From an uncultured Erysipelotrichaceae bacterium (GTDB lineage Bacteria > Bacillota_I > Bacilli_A > RF39 > UBA660): DNA of 6,865 nucleotides. Shown here piece by piece: positions 1 to 5,260 of the stretch. The stretch is taken from assembly GCA_902783435.1 (NCBI GenBank), contig CACZQV010000015.1, forward strand, positions 1 to 6,865, in the 5' to 3' direction. Within the stretch, counting starts at the first letter, position 1, and the number at the start of each line of letters is the position of its first letter. The position numbers were made by a program, and so were the translations under genes. The notes below the pieces were generated by a model. That model had not been told where the DNA came from, did not search any database, and worked only from the letters and a program-made list of their open reading frames with translations.

Positions 1-41
1 AGGGTCTAATTAAGGTGGGATATTTGAATGTACCAGTTAAG
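1..41 (-). other. Start of a transcript leaving the left edge (leader or small RNA)
   Basis: This stretch lies downstream, on the minus strand, of the promoter at 42-70 and should be the first ~35 nt of a new transcript. I see no ribosome binding site followed by a start codon on the minus strand, so it is either the 5' leader of a gene beyond the window or the start of a non-coding RNA. The sequence is too short to assign to an RNA family. Confidence 0.35.
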
Positions 42-70
42 ATTATACTAAAAAAAGTATTAAAAATCAA
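42..70 (-). promoter_or_regulatory. Sigma-A-type promoter reading off the left edge
   Basis: On the minus strand there is a perfect -10 box TATAAT (42-47), exactly 17 bases downstream of TTGATT (65-70), a 4/6 match to TTGACA. The -35 box lies partly in the loop and partly in the 3' arm of the terminator hairpin at 53-87, so the next gene's promoter is embedded in the previous operon's terminator. No TG extension is present. The transcript would begin near position 35 and run out of the window. Confidence 0.6.
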
Positions 71-87
71 TAGTTTTTAATACTTTT
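50..87 (-). terminator. Intrinsic terminator of the small-protein operon
   Basis: This is a perfect 14-bp inverted repeat: arms 53-66 and 74-87 with a 7-base loop at 67-73. On the minus strand the hairpin is followed by seven T residues (56-50, partly shared with the stem base). It sits 8 bases past the stop codon of the 104-residue gene. The stem is almost all A-T with a single G-C pair, but it is long and has a good T-tract, as expected for an AT-rich genome. Confidence 0.85.
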
Positions 88-95
88 ATTCATAT

Positions 96-410
96 TTACA
101 CTGTTTTATTATTATTTTTATCAATATTTTCACTTTCTAATAAATTTAATTTAGTATATAACTCTTCTAATTGTTCATCATTTAATGAATCTACGTATGC
201 AGATGTGTATTCATGATGGATTTTTCTTAAGTTATATTGACTAATAATTTCTCCTGCAGTAGCACTTGCAGATGTTAAAACTGTAGTTGTTAAAGCTCTA
301 TTTCTTTTCTTTTCATCTACTGTACCATCTTCATTAAGAGTATAACATGTTGTACTTACTCCTCCAACTGAAGTTGTTGATGATAATACTGTACTTCCTA
401 ATATTCCCAT
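96..410 (-). CDS. Small Ser/Thr-rich protein, third member of a local paralogous family (104 aa)
   Basis: I do not recognise a known family. The N-terminus (1-25) is uncharged and rich in Ser, Thr, Val and Gly, beginning MGILGS. It is followed by a short charged linker (about 27-38), a second uncharged Thr/Ala/Ser segment (about 39-54), and a predicted amphipathic helix with YVDSLNDEQLEEL (72-84). The tail is Asn/Lys-rich. The IxG start, the second uncharged segment and the Y-[IV]-[DE]-SL motif are shared with the 92- and 97-residue proteins nearby, making this the most divergent of three paralogs. The ATG has a GGGGG ribosome binding site 8 bases upstream that overlaps the TAG stop of the preceding 256-residue gene, so the two are probably translationally coupled. 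No cleavable signal peptide is evident. Confidence 0.8.
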   Translation of the reverse strand: MGILGSTVLSSTTSVGGVSTTCYTLNEDGTVDEKKRNRALTTTVLTSASATAGEIISQYNLRKIHHEYTSAYVDSLNDEQLEELYTKLNLLESENIDKNNNKTV

Positions 411-422
411 TATTATATCCCC

Positions 423-1193
423 CTATCTTACCATTTGTTTTGGTTTATTATCTTTATATGATACACATTCTTTTCTTTCTTTTTGTGCTTCATATACTAG
501 TTTTTTTAATTGTTCTAATTGTTTTTTATTTTCAATGTTATCAACTATTTCATCAATAGTTGGAACATCTGCTTTTTTAGTAAATGTTTTATGTATTACA
601 CTAGCTGCTTCACTATATTCTTCTATATTTTTCTCTAATCTTTTTTCTTCTTTTTTCTTTAATGTTTCTTCTGCTATTTTATATCTACAAATATTATAAT
701 CTTGAATATTTATACATTCGAAGTTAATTCCAGCACTTATTAATTCTATTATTAATAAAGGTAGGGCACCAGGTATCTGTGTAATTGATCCAGCTACTAA
801 AAAAGGTATTACTATAGCGTCTTTAATAAGCCCTTTTTTGTGGATATCTTTATTCCAATTTAAGTATTTTATTATCTCTGTTGGTTTTCTATTATCTATA
901 TGATAGTTTCTATTTTTTTCTTGGTTAAATTCTTTTCTCATAGCCATTTTATCAAATGATATTTTTGTAATAATACTATTAATTTGTTCTTCTGATGTAG
1001 CTTTGTTAATAGCTCTTTTCTTTTTAAAATCACAGTATTTATCAAAATACTTTGGAAAATTTGGACATATTGTTTTTAGTACTTTGAATTTTGCTTTTTC
1101 TACTCCAAATACTACCTTTTGAAACTTTTCTGCACCTAGTGCTTTATGAAATTCCATTTTTTTCTTTAGTTTTTTCTTTTCTAATTTATCCAT
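423..1193 (-). CDS. Unrecognised protein with a hydrophobic hairpin between charged helical arms (256 aa)
   Basis: The family is not recognised. The N-terminal third is strongly basic (Lys-rich from residue 5; KKKR at 57-60). Residues 126-158 form one long hydrophobic stretch broken by a Gly/Pro turn (around 140-145), consistent with a membrane hairpin or two short membrane helices. Residues 172-192 and 215-242 are charged, Glu/Lys-rich and probably helical or coiled-coil. Cysteines occur at 43, 54, 160, 169 and 243. It lies between the 92-residue and 104-residue paralogs, 20 bases after the former and 12 before the latter, in the same operon, so a joint role is likely. I infer a membrane-attached or membrane-remodelling partner of the small proteins. 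Nothing indicates an enzyme. A TTG start at 1199 is possible but the ribosome binding site favours ATG at 1193. The stop is the only TAG in the window. Confidence 0.8.
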   Translation of the reverse strand: MDKLEKKKLKKKMEFHKALGAEKFQKVVFGVEKAKFKVLKTICPNFPKYFDKYCDFKKKRAINKATSEEQINSIITKISFDKMAMRKEFNQEKNRNYHIDNRKPTEIIKYLNWNKDIHKKGLIKDAIVIPFLVAGSITQIPGALPLLIIELISAGINFECINIQDYNICRYKIAEETLKKKEEKRLEKNIEEYSEAASVIHKTFTKKADVPTIDEIVDNIENKKQLEQLKKLVYEAQKERKECVSYKDNKPKQMVR

Positions 1194-1200
1194 AACCAAG

Positions 1201-1206
1201 CCCCTT
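1201..1206 (-). promoter_or_regulatory. Ribosome binding site that sets the start of the 256-aa gene
   Basis: On the minus strand AAGGGG lies 7 bases before the ATG at 1193 but only 1 base before the alternative TTG at 1199. Normal spacing therefore selects ATG, making the protein two residues shorter than the longest open frame. The same AAGGGG core precedes the 92-residue gene. Confidence 0.75.
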
Positions 1207-1213
1207 ATTATAT

Positions 1214-1492
1214 TTATATATGTTTATGATTTTCTTCTATTTGCATATAGTCTTCTTTTTCATTTAATAATTGGTCTAATTCAGCTAATTGTTCTACTGA
1301 TAATGAATCTATGTATCTACTTGCAAAATCAATATTTACTGAATTATATCCTTTTAATAATGCTACTGTAGCTATAGATGTTGATGTTGATGCAAATGGA
1401 TTCATGTTTATCTTCGTTTTGTCTTCATATTTAATTGTAACCGAACCCATTGTAGTTGTTGTAGCTACTGCTCCTAATATTGGTAATTTCAT
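1214..1492 (-). CDS. Small Ser/Thr-rich protein, second paralog, first gene of its operon (92 aa)
   Basis: The family is not recognised. Residues 1-20 are nearly uncharged and rich in Thr/Ala/Val/Gly, beginning MKLPILG with a run of four threonines at 11-14. A charged linker (21-29) follows, then a second uncharged segment (33-46) ending in LLKGY, then the helix motif YIDSLSVEQLAEL (60-72), and a tail ending in IEENHKHI. It aligns throughout with the 97-residue protein (MNIPIVG; LLYNGY; YIESLSDDEL; IEETHSKSI), so the two are clear paralogs. It has a strong promoter at 1521-1549 and an AAGGGG site 10 bases before the ATG. The 256-residue and 104-residue genes follow at short distance. The two uncharged segments could be short membrane-inserting or self-assembling helices, but this is only inference from composition. 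Confidence 0.82.
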   Translation of the reverse strand: MKLPILGAVATTTTMGSVTIKYEDKTKINMNPFASTSTSIATVALLKGYNSVNIDFASRYIDSLSVEQLAELDQLLNEKEDYMQIEENHKHI

Positions 1493-1520
1493 TTTTTTAA
1501 TTCCCCTTCACTGAGCACAT

Positions 1521-1549
1521 ATTATAACATAAAACACTAAAAATAGCAA
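1521..1549 (-). promoter_or_regulatory. Strong extended -10 promoter of the 92/256/104-aa operon
   Basis: On the minus strand TTGCTA (1544-1549, 4/6 match to TTGACA) is separated by exactly 17 bases from a perfect TATAAT (1521-1526). That box is preceded by TGT, giving the extended -10 form TGnTATAAT. Transcription should start near 1514, about 20 bases before the ATG. The -35 box lies entirely inside the 3' arm of the upstream gene's terminator hairpin. Confidence 0.8.
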
Positions 1550-1566
1550 GTTATATTGACTTGCTA
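1539..1566 (-). terminator. Intrinsic terminator of the 97-aa gene, overlapping its coding end
   Basis: A perfect 8-bp inverted repeat, TAGCAAGT / ACTTGCTA (arms 1559-1566 and 1544-1551), with a 7-base loop, is followed on the minus strand by TTTTT (1543-1539). The 5' arm is coding sequence for the last residues (Ser-Lys-Ser) of the 97-residue protein and the stop codon is in the loop region. The 3' arm contains the -35 box of the next promoter. Confidence 0.75.
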
Positions 1567-1844
1567 TGTGTTTCTTCTATTACTATATTCTCATCTTTCC
1601 CAGTTAGTTTTTGTTCTAACTTATATAATTCATCATCTGATAATGACTCTATATAGCTTTTTGTTAATTCCATATCAATTTTTACATCTTTGTAGCCATT
1701 ATATAGTAATACTGAACCTGTTGTTAGGGTACTAGATGTTTCAACAAGATTAACTGCTGCTCTTTCTTCGTCATCTGATCCAATTACATTAGTTACTCCT
1801 AGTGTTGATGTAACTGCCATACTTCCAACTATTGGTATATTCAT
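1551..1844 (-). CDS. Small Ser/Thr-rich protein, first paralog, own transcription unit (97 aa)
   Basis: The family is not recognised. The layout matches the 92-residue protein: an uncharged start (1-22) beginning MNIPIVG, an acidic linker (DDEE at 24-27), a second uncharged segment (36-48) leading into LLYNGY, the helix motif YIESLSDDEL (64-73), and a tail ending IEETHSKSI. The start codon is supported by GAGGTG 5 bases upstream. A terminator overlapping its last codons and a candidate promoter after truA indicate it is transcribed alone. Its last residues are encoded in a terminator stem, which constrains them at the DNA level, yet the tail resembles that of the 92-residue paralog, which has no such stem. 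It might be a small surface, membrane or secreted peptide, but no signal-peptide charge pattern is seen. Confidence 0.8.
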   Translation of the reverse strand: MNIPIVGSMAVTSTLGVTNVIGSDDEERAAVNLVETSSTLTTGSVLLYNGYKDVKIDMELTKSYIESLSDDELYKLEQKLTGKDENIVIEETHSKSI

Positions 1845-1864
1845 TTTTTCACCTCTACAGGTAT

Positions 1865-1878
1865 ATATGATATCATAT
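1865..1878. repeat. 14-bp perfect palindrome covering the promoter of the 97-aa gene
   Basis: ATATGATATCATAT reads the same on both strands and contains the candidate extended -10 element TGATATCAT. A dyad at this position could be an operator for a dimeric repressor. However, its seven-base half-site is AT-rich, so chance or simple promoter composition could also explain it. Confidence 0.4.
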
Positions 1879-1894
1879 GTAAAATAAAAAGCAA
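1867..1894 (-). promoter_or_regulatory. Candidate extended -10 promoter of the 97-aa gene
   Basis: On the minus strand TATCAT (1867-1872, 5/6 match to TATAAT) is preceded by TGA, giving an extended -10 (TG at 1874-1875). A weak -35, TTGCTT (1889-1894, 3/6), sits 16 bases upstream in the 3' arm of the truA terminator. The predicted start is near 1860, leaving about 15 bases of leader with a GAGGTG ribosome binding site. It looks weaker than the promoter at 1521-1549. Confidence 0.5.
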
Positions 1895-1906
1895 TATAAA
1901 TTGCTT
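1881..1906 (-). terminator. Intrinsic terminator after truA
   Basis: A perfect 7-bp inverted repeat AAGCAAT / ATTGCTT (arms 1900-1906 and 1889-1895) with a 4-base loop is followed on the minus strand by a T-rich tract (TTTTTATTTT, 1890-1881). The stem begins inside the truA stop codon. It ends the 77-aa/SDR/ATPase/truA unit. Confidence 0.75.
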
Positions 1907-2636
1907 AATATTTTATATTTACTAAGTATAGCCCAACTGATGGAGCAGTTTTACTTGCTTTTGTTCTATCTTTGCTTTCAATTATTTTATCCACATCTTC
2001 TGGGGATAATTTGTTTTCTCCTATTTTTATTAACAATCCTACCATATTTCTTACTTGATATCTTAAAAATCCATTACCAGTAAATTCAATTATTATTTTA
2101 TCTTTATCTTCTTTTATATTTACTTTTGTTATAGTTCTTATACAGTTTTCTTTTTCTTTATTATCAGTTACAAAAGATCTGAAATCATGTTCTCCTAAGA
2201 AATGATTTATTGCTTCTTTCATTTTATTTACATCTAGTTTGTAATTATATTGAAATACATAATTTCTTTCTAATGGATTATATTCTCCTGTGTTAATAAT
2301 ATACTTATATGTTTTTTCTTTTACATTATATCTTGCGTGAAAATCACTTTCTACTTCTTTTGTTTCTATTACATGTATATCATCTGGTAAATTGGAATTT
2401 AATGCTCTTTTAAGCTTCTTTTCTGTTATATTCACATTAATATCTGCATGTCCATATTGAACAAGTGCATGTACACCTTTATCTGTTCTACCTGTAGCAG
2501 TAATAGTAGTTTTAATACCATTATTAACTTTAGTTAATGCTTCTTCTAGTTTTCCTTCAATAGTTTCTAATCCTCTTTGTTTTTGAAATCCAGAATAATT
2601 AGTTCCATCATAAGAAAATTTAATTAAAAATCTCAT
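1905..2636 (-). CDS. truA: tRNA pseudouridine(38-40) synthase TruA
   Basis: TruA converts uridines 38, 39 and 40 in the anticodon stem-loop of many tRNAs to pseudouridine. At 243 residues it has normal family length. The catalytic motif GRTDKGVHA is at 49-57 with nucleophile Asp52. The N-terminal FSYDGTNYSGFQKQ, the FHARYNVKEKTYKY block near 107-120, the C-terminal NGFLRYQVRNMVG block and the APSVGLYLV ending are all present, so it looks fully functional. The start is supported by AAGGAGG 4 bases upstream; the TAA stop of the preceding ATPase gene lies in this spacer, implying translational coupling. TruA classically follows ecfT in Firmicutes, but here it directly follows the second EcfA-like gene. 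Confidence 0.97.
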   Translation of the reverse strand: MRFLIKFSYDGTNYSGFQKQRGLETIEGKLEEALTKVNNGIKTTITATGRTDKGVHALVQYGHADINVNITEKKLKRALNSNLPDDIHVIETKEVESDFHARYNVKEKTYKYIINTGEYNPLERNYVFQYNYKLDVNKMKEAINHFLGEHDFRSFVTDNKEKENCIRTITKVNIKEDKDKIIIEFTGNGFLRYQVRNMVGLLIKIGENKLSPEDVDKIIESKDRTKASKTAPSVGLYLVNIKY

Positions 2637-2637
2637 T

Positions 2638-3429
2638 TTACCTCCTTTTTACATGTTTATAGATATCTTTTATAATATCTCTTATGTCTTTATGATAATC
2701 TATTTTTATATCTTTCTTTTTAGCTAAGTATGTTATTAATACTATTTCTGGTATTTCTATAGAGTTTTTCTTTAAGAAATCTACTCTTTGAAATGTATTA
2801 GAAGTAGTATCTTCTATTATTATTTTATTATTCTTACTAATAATCATATTATCAGTGTATTTATATAACATAGTTGTATCATCACTTATGAATACGATAG
2901 TTTTATGATATTTTTCCTTCATTTTTTGATAAAGTGAATATATTTCTTTTTCTTTTTTCATATCTAAACCAATAAATGGTTCTTCTACTATTATTAATTC
3001 TGGATTAGAAAGTAAAGATATACTTAATTCTATTAATTTCTTTTCAGAACTAGATAAAGTAATTAAATCTCTATTTAGATATGTATAATCTAATCCTACT
3101 ATTTTTAATGAATCTAGTATTTTTTTTCTAGGGTTTTTTAGAGCTAGACCTTTTCTTTTTATTTCATAATACATTGACTCATATACTTTACCTTGAAAGT
3201 ATTTATTTAACATATTTTTCTTTATTATTACTATTCTATTTTTGTATTCATTTATATTTATATTACTTTTTCTATTAATAGTTATTTTTCCATTATAATT
3301 ATTCTTTAAATAGATAATATTTTCTATTTCTTCTTTTGAATTACCAGTAATACCAGTAATCATTTCTTCTCTTATAGTAAAACTAATAGTATTTTTTCCT
3401 AATTCGTAGTCTTTAACCTTTATTTCCAT
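2638..3429 (-). CDS. ecfA2: Degenerate EcfA2-like ABC ATPase (probable pseudo-ATPase, 263 aa)
   Basis: By position and by ungapped stretches of similarity this descends from EcfA2, one of two ATPases that power ECF-type vitamin and metal-ion importers. Key residues are altered. The Walker A region reads GITGNSKEE (26-34): Lys32 is kept, but the preceding Gly is Ser31 and the following Ser/Thr is Glu33. The Q-loop Gln is Lys (about residue 70-71). The signature is LSSSE (125-129) rather than LSGGQ. The Walker B Asp is Glu149, followed by a retained catalytic Glu150. The switch His is Asp183. The D-loop GLD (154-156) is intact. The EcfA-like C-terminal region (after about 212) remains. It probably cannot bind ATP normally at its own site but might complete the site of its partner. 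It overlaps the upstream ATPase gene by 10 bases. Descent is fairly sure, activity is not. Confidence 0.85.
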   Translation of the reverse strand: MEIKVKDYELGKNTISFTIREEMITGITGNSKEEIENIIYLKNNYNGKITINRKSNININEYKNRIVIIKKNMLNKYFQGKVYESMYYEIKRKGLALKNPRKKILDSLKIVGLDYTYLNRDLITLSSSEKKLIELSISLLSNPELIIVEEPFIGLDMKKEKEIYSLYQKMKEKYHKTIVFISDDTTMLYKYTDNMIISKNNKIIIEDTTSNTFQRVDFLKKNSIEIPEIVLITYLAKKKDIKIDYHKDIRDIIKDIYKHVKRR

Positions 3430-4169
3430 AATTCATCCACCATTTCTTTAGGTTCTAGTATCTGTTTATCTATTAGTTCATAGTCTTTTAGTTTTACTGA
3501 TAAATCTATCATAAATGGTAGTTTTAAACCTATTTTATTTATTATATTATCTTTTTGTAATATATATAATGGATTACCTTCTAGTGCTACTTTTTTATCT
3601 CCTATTATGTATATATAATCACTATATAAAGCATCTTCTAATGATATAGTTGTATATACTATAGTTATTTTTTGTTTTCTTAAGAATAAAAATATATCTT
3701 TCTTTTCTTTATTATTAAAATATAAAGATATATCATCTAGAAGTAGTATTTCTGGTTTATTTAATAATGCTTTAGCTATTTGGATTAATACTATTTCTTT
3801 ATCACTTAAATTATTTGTATTTTTATTTAATAATTTAGTTATCTTTAATCCTTTTACTATTTTATCTATTTTATTATCTATTCTTAATAATTCTTCTTCT
3901 ACTGTTTCTTCTTCTAAGATTGTTTCTAAAGGTATCACACAACTTACTATTTTAGAATATTCTTCTATTTTGTAGTTGTTTATACCTCTATTTTCTATTA
4001 TTATTTTATTTTCTGTGATGATTTCTCTATTTAAAATTCTTAATAATGTAGTTTTACCACAATTATTAGGACCTGAGATAGTTATGAAATTATCTTTAGG
4101 CACTAATATATTTAAATTTTCGAATAAATAGTCATCAAAAAAATTATATAACATAATACTATTTTTCAT
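3420..4169 (-). CDS. ecfA1: Degenerate EcfA1-like ABC ATPase (249 aa)
   Basis: This is the first of the ATPase pair and is shorter than typical EcfA1 (about 280 residues). Walker A is intact: GPNNCGKTT (33-41). Other motifs are not. The Q-loop region (74-90) lacks its Gln, the signature is LSDKE (121-125), and Walker B ILLLDD (141-146) has Asp146 in place of the catalytic Glu. The D-loop is lost (SLYFNN follows), and the switch His aligns with Ile175 in an otherwise well-aligned stretch ending LEDAL. The C-terminal region with NPLYIL and IGLKLP (199-218) is typical of EcfA proteins. It can probably bind ATP but hydrolysis would be poor. It starts 25 bases after the SDR gene with a GAGAGG site and overlaps the second ATPase gene. 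Apart from ECF transport, a non-transport role for the pair is possible. Confidence 0.85.
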   Translation of the reverse strand: MKNSIMLYNFFDDYLFENLNILVPKDNFITISGPNNCGKTTLLRILNREIITENKIIIENRGINNYKIEEYSKIVSCVIPLETILEEETVEEELLRIDNKIDKIVKGLKITKLLNKNTNNLSDKEIVLIQIAKALLNKPEILLLDDISLYFNNKEKKDIFLFLRKQKITIVYTTISLEDALYSDYIYIIGDKKVALEGNPLYILQKDNIINKIGLKLPFMIDLSVKLKDYELIDKQILEPKEMVDELWK

Positions 4170-4194
4170 AACAACCTCTCCCCTAGATTAATTA

Positions 4195-4953
4195 TTATTT
4201 TTTCTTGTTCTTTTGAACATTATAAGCTATTCTTAGTAAGAATTTGTCTGATACAAATCTAGACATAAACTTAGCTAATCTCATACCAGAACCTGGTATT
4301 ATTAACATTTTGTTTTCAAACATCTTATCTATAGCATATTTAGCTACATAAGTACTCTTTAATGGTTTAACTGAAAAGTGTACTCCAGCTACATTATTAA
4401 AGTTTGTATCTACTGGTCCTGGACATAATACGGATACATGTACTTTAGTTTTCTTTTTCTTTTCTTCATAGTATAAACTTTCAGTGAAACTTCTAACATA
4501 AGCTTTAGTAGCATAATATGTAGACATTAATGGACCACCTGGTTGTAGTCCTGCAGATGATGCGACATTTAATACATAAGTATCAGTATCTTTCTTTTCT
4601 AAGTCTTTTGCTATTGATTTAGTTAGAATATGTACTGCTTTTATGTTTGTATTAATCATATTTAGATCTTTTGATAAATCTGTATCTGTTAGATAGCCAA
4701 AGTCACCAAATCCAGCATTATTTATTAATATATCTATATTCTCTTGTCTAGCTATTAGTGATACTTCTTTTACTTTTTGTTCATCTGATAAATCTGCGAC
4801 TACTATAGTTACTTTTGTAGGTAATTTTTCTTGGATAATTTCTAAGTTTTCTTTATTTCTAGCTACTAAGATTAATTCATATCCCTTAGTGGCTAAATAT
4901 CTTGCCATATCAAGACCAATACCACTTGTTGCGCCAGTAATTAATGCTTTCAT
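4195..4953 (-). CDS. Classical short-chain dehydrogenase/reductase (SDR)
   Basis: This is an NAD(P)-dependent oxidoreductase with a Rossmann fold, 252 residues, of the DltE/YqjQ-like group of classical SDRs. The cofactor motif TGATSGIG is at 6-13. Arg32 after the second strand (VARN) suggests NADP(H). NNAG is at 78-81. The catalytic triad is Ser133, Tyr146 and Lys150 (YxxxK), and PGPVDT is at 178-183. All active-site residues are present, so it should be active; the substrate cannot be inferred. Residues 198-246 are basic with hydrophobic patches and could form a membrane-associating C-terminal helix, as in some members of this group. The start follows TAAGGTGA, which merges the stop of the 77-residue gene with the ribosome binding site. 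It is an unusual insertion between rplQ and the ecfA pair. Confidence 0.93.
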   Translation of the reverse strand: MKALITGATSGIGLDMARYLATKGYELILVARNKENLEIIQEKLPTKVTIVVADLSDEQKVKEVSLIARQENIDILINNAGFGDFGYLTDTDLSKDLNMINTNIKAVHILTKSIAKDLEKKDTDTYVLNVASSAGLQPGGPLMSTYYATKAYVRSFTESLYYEEKKKKTKVHVSVLCPGPVDTNFNNVAGVHFSVKPLKSTYVAKYAIDKMFENKMLIIPGSGMRLAKFMSRFVSDKFLLRIAYNVQKNKKK

Positions 4954-4962
4954 AATATCACC

Positions 4963-5196
4963 TTACTTCTTTTTAATTCTTCTTTCTAATTTTTTTATAA
5001 GTGCGACTGGTTTACTATATATAACATCATCTAAATCATTTTCTATTTTTCTTTTTTCTTCTTTCATAGAAGTTCCTGCATAAACAAAAGTTGAAGAATC
5101 TCCTAATAATACTGTTTCACCATTTTTAACTGATGCGAACATTGATTGATCACCAGAACGTATTAAAATTATTTCTTCATTGGATGTTTTATTCAT
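4963..5196 (-). CDS. Small hypothetical protein (77 aa), first gene of the SDR-truA unit
   Basis: I do not recognise the family. Residues 1-40 look like a small beta-rich unit (EEIILIRSG, FASVKNGETVLLG, TFVYAG), and residues 44-77 are charged and helical, ending in a basic stretch (KKLERRIKKK) that might bind nucleic acid or membrane phospholipid. No signal peptide or membrane segment is seen. The gene is well supported as real. An extended -10 promoter lies just upstream, AAAGGAGA precedes the ATG by 6 bases, and the stop codon overlaps the ribosome binding site of the SDR gene 9 bases on, so the two are likely coupled. It stands where ecfA1 usually follows rplQ. Confidence 0.75.
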   Translation of the reverse strand: MNKTSNEEIILIRSGDQSMFASVKNGETVLLGDSSTFVYAGTSMKEEKRKIENDLDDVIYSKPVALIKKLERRIKKK

Positions 5197-5217
5197 ACTA
5201 ATTCTCCTTTAAAAGTT

Positions 5218-5226
5218 ATTATATCA
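5218..5226 (-). promoter_or_regulatory. Extended -10 promoter of the 77-aa/SDR/ATPase/truA unit
   Basis: On the minus strand TGATATAAT forms a perfect extended -10 element (TATAAT at 5218-5223). No good -35 box is found at 16-18 bases upstream; that position lies in the rplQ terminator hairpin. Such promoters can work through the TG extension. The start would be near 5211, giving a leader of about 15 bases with an AAAGGAGA site. Confidence 0.7.
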
Positions 5227-5227
5227 C

Positions 5228-5253
5228 AAAAAAACAAGTAATTATACTTGTTT
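5228..5253 (-). terminator. Intrinsic terminator after rplQ
   Basis: A perfect 9-bp inverted repeat AAACAAGTA / TACTTGTTT (arms 5245-5253 and 5232-5240) with a 4-base loop is followed by T7 on the minus strand (5234-5228, overlapping the stem base). It begins 7 bases after the rplQ stop codon and closes the ribosomal-protein operon, separating it from the SDR-truA unit. Confidence 0.85.
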
Positions 5254-5260
5254 CTTTTTA

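Noticed and set aside
1..41. Left-edge leader as 6S RNA or another named RNA
   Set aside because: Too little sequence is present to support any RNA family.
347..559. Plus-strand open frame rich in Leu/Tyr/Phe that looks like a membrane protein
   Set aside because: It is antisense to the 256-aa and 104-aa genes. Its hydrophobicity is the mirror image of Lys/Asn/Glu-rich minus-strand coding, and it has no convincing ribosome binding site.
1311..1514. Plus-strand hydrophobic open frame
   Set aside because: It is antisense to the 92-aa gene and runs across that gene's promoter; the minus-strand gene has a promoter, a ribosome binding site and a paralog.
96..1844. The small proteins as bacteriocin or RiPP precursors, because of the DSLSxEQL-like motif reminiscent of leader peptides
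   Set aside because: The motif is at the C-terminal side rather than in an N-terminal leader. There is no double-glycine cleavage site in the right place, and no modification enzyme or dedicated exporter is nearby.
1901..2083. Plus-strand open frame
   Set aside because: It is antisense to the conserved 3' end of truA.
2638..4169. The ATPase pair as a toxin/antiphage ABC-type system
   Set aside because: Position between the rplQ region and truA, and the EcfA-type C-terminal regions, point to descent from the ECF transporter pair; no nuclease or effector domain is present.
4889..5083. Plus-strand open frame
   Set aside because: It is antisense to the SDR cofactor-binding start and to the 77-aa gene.
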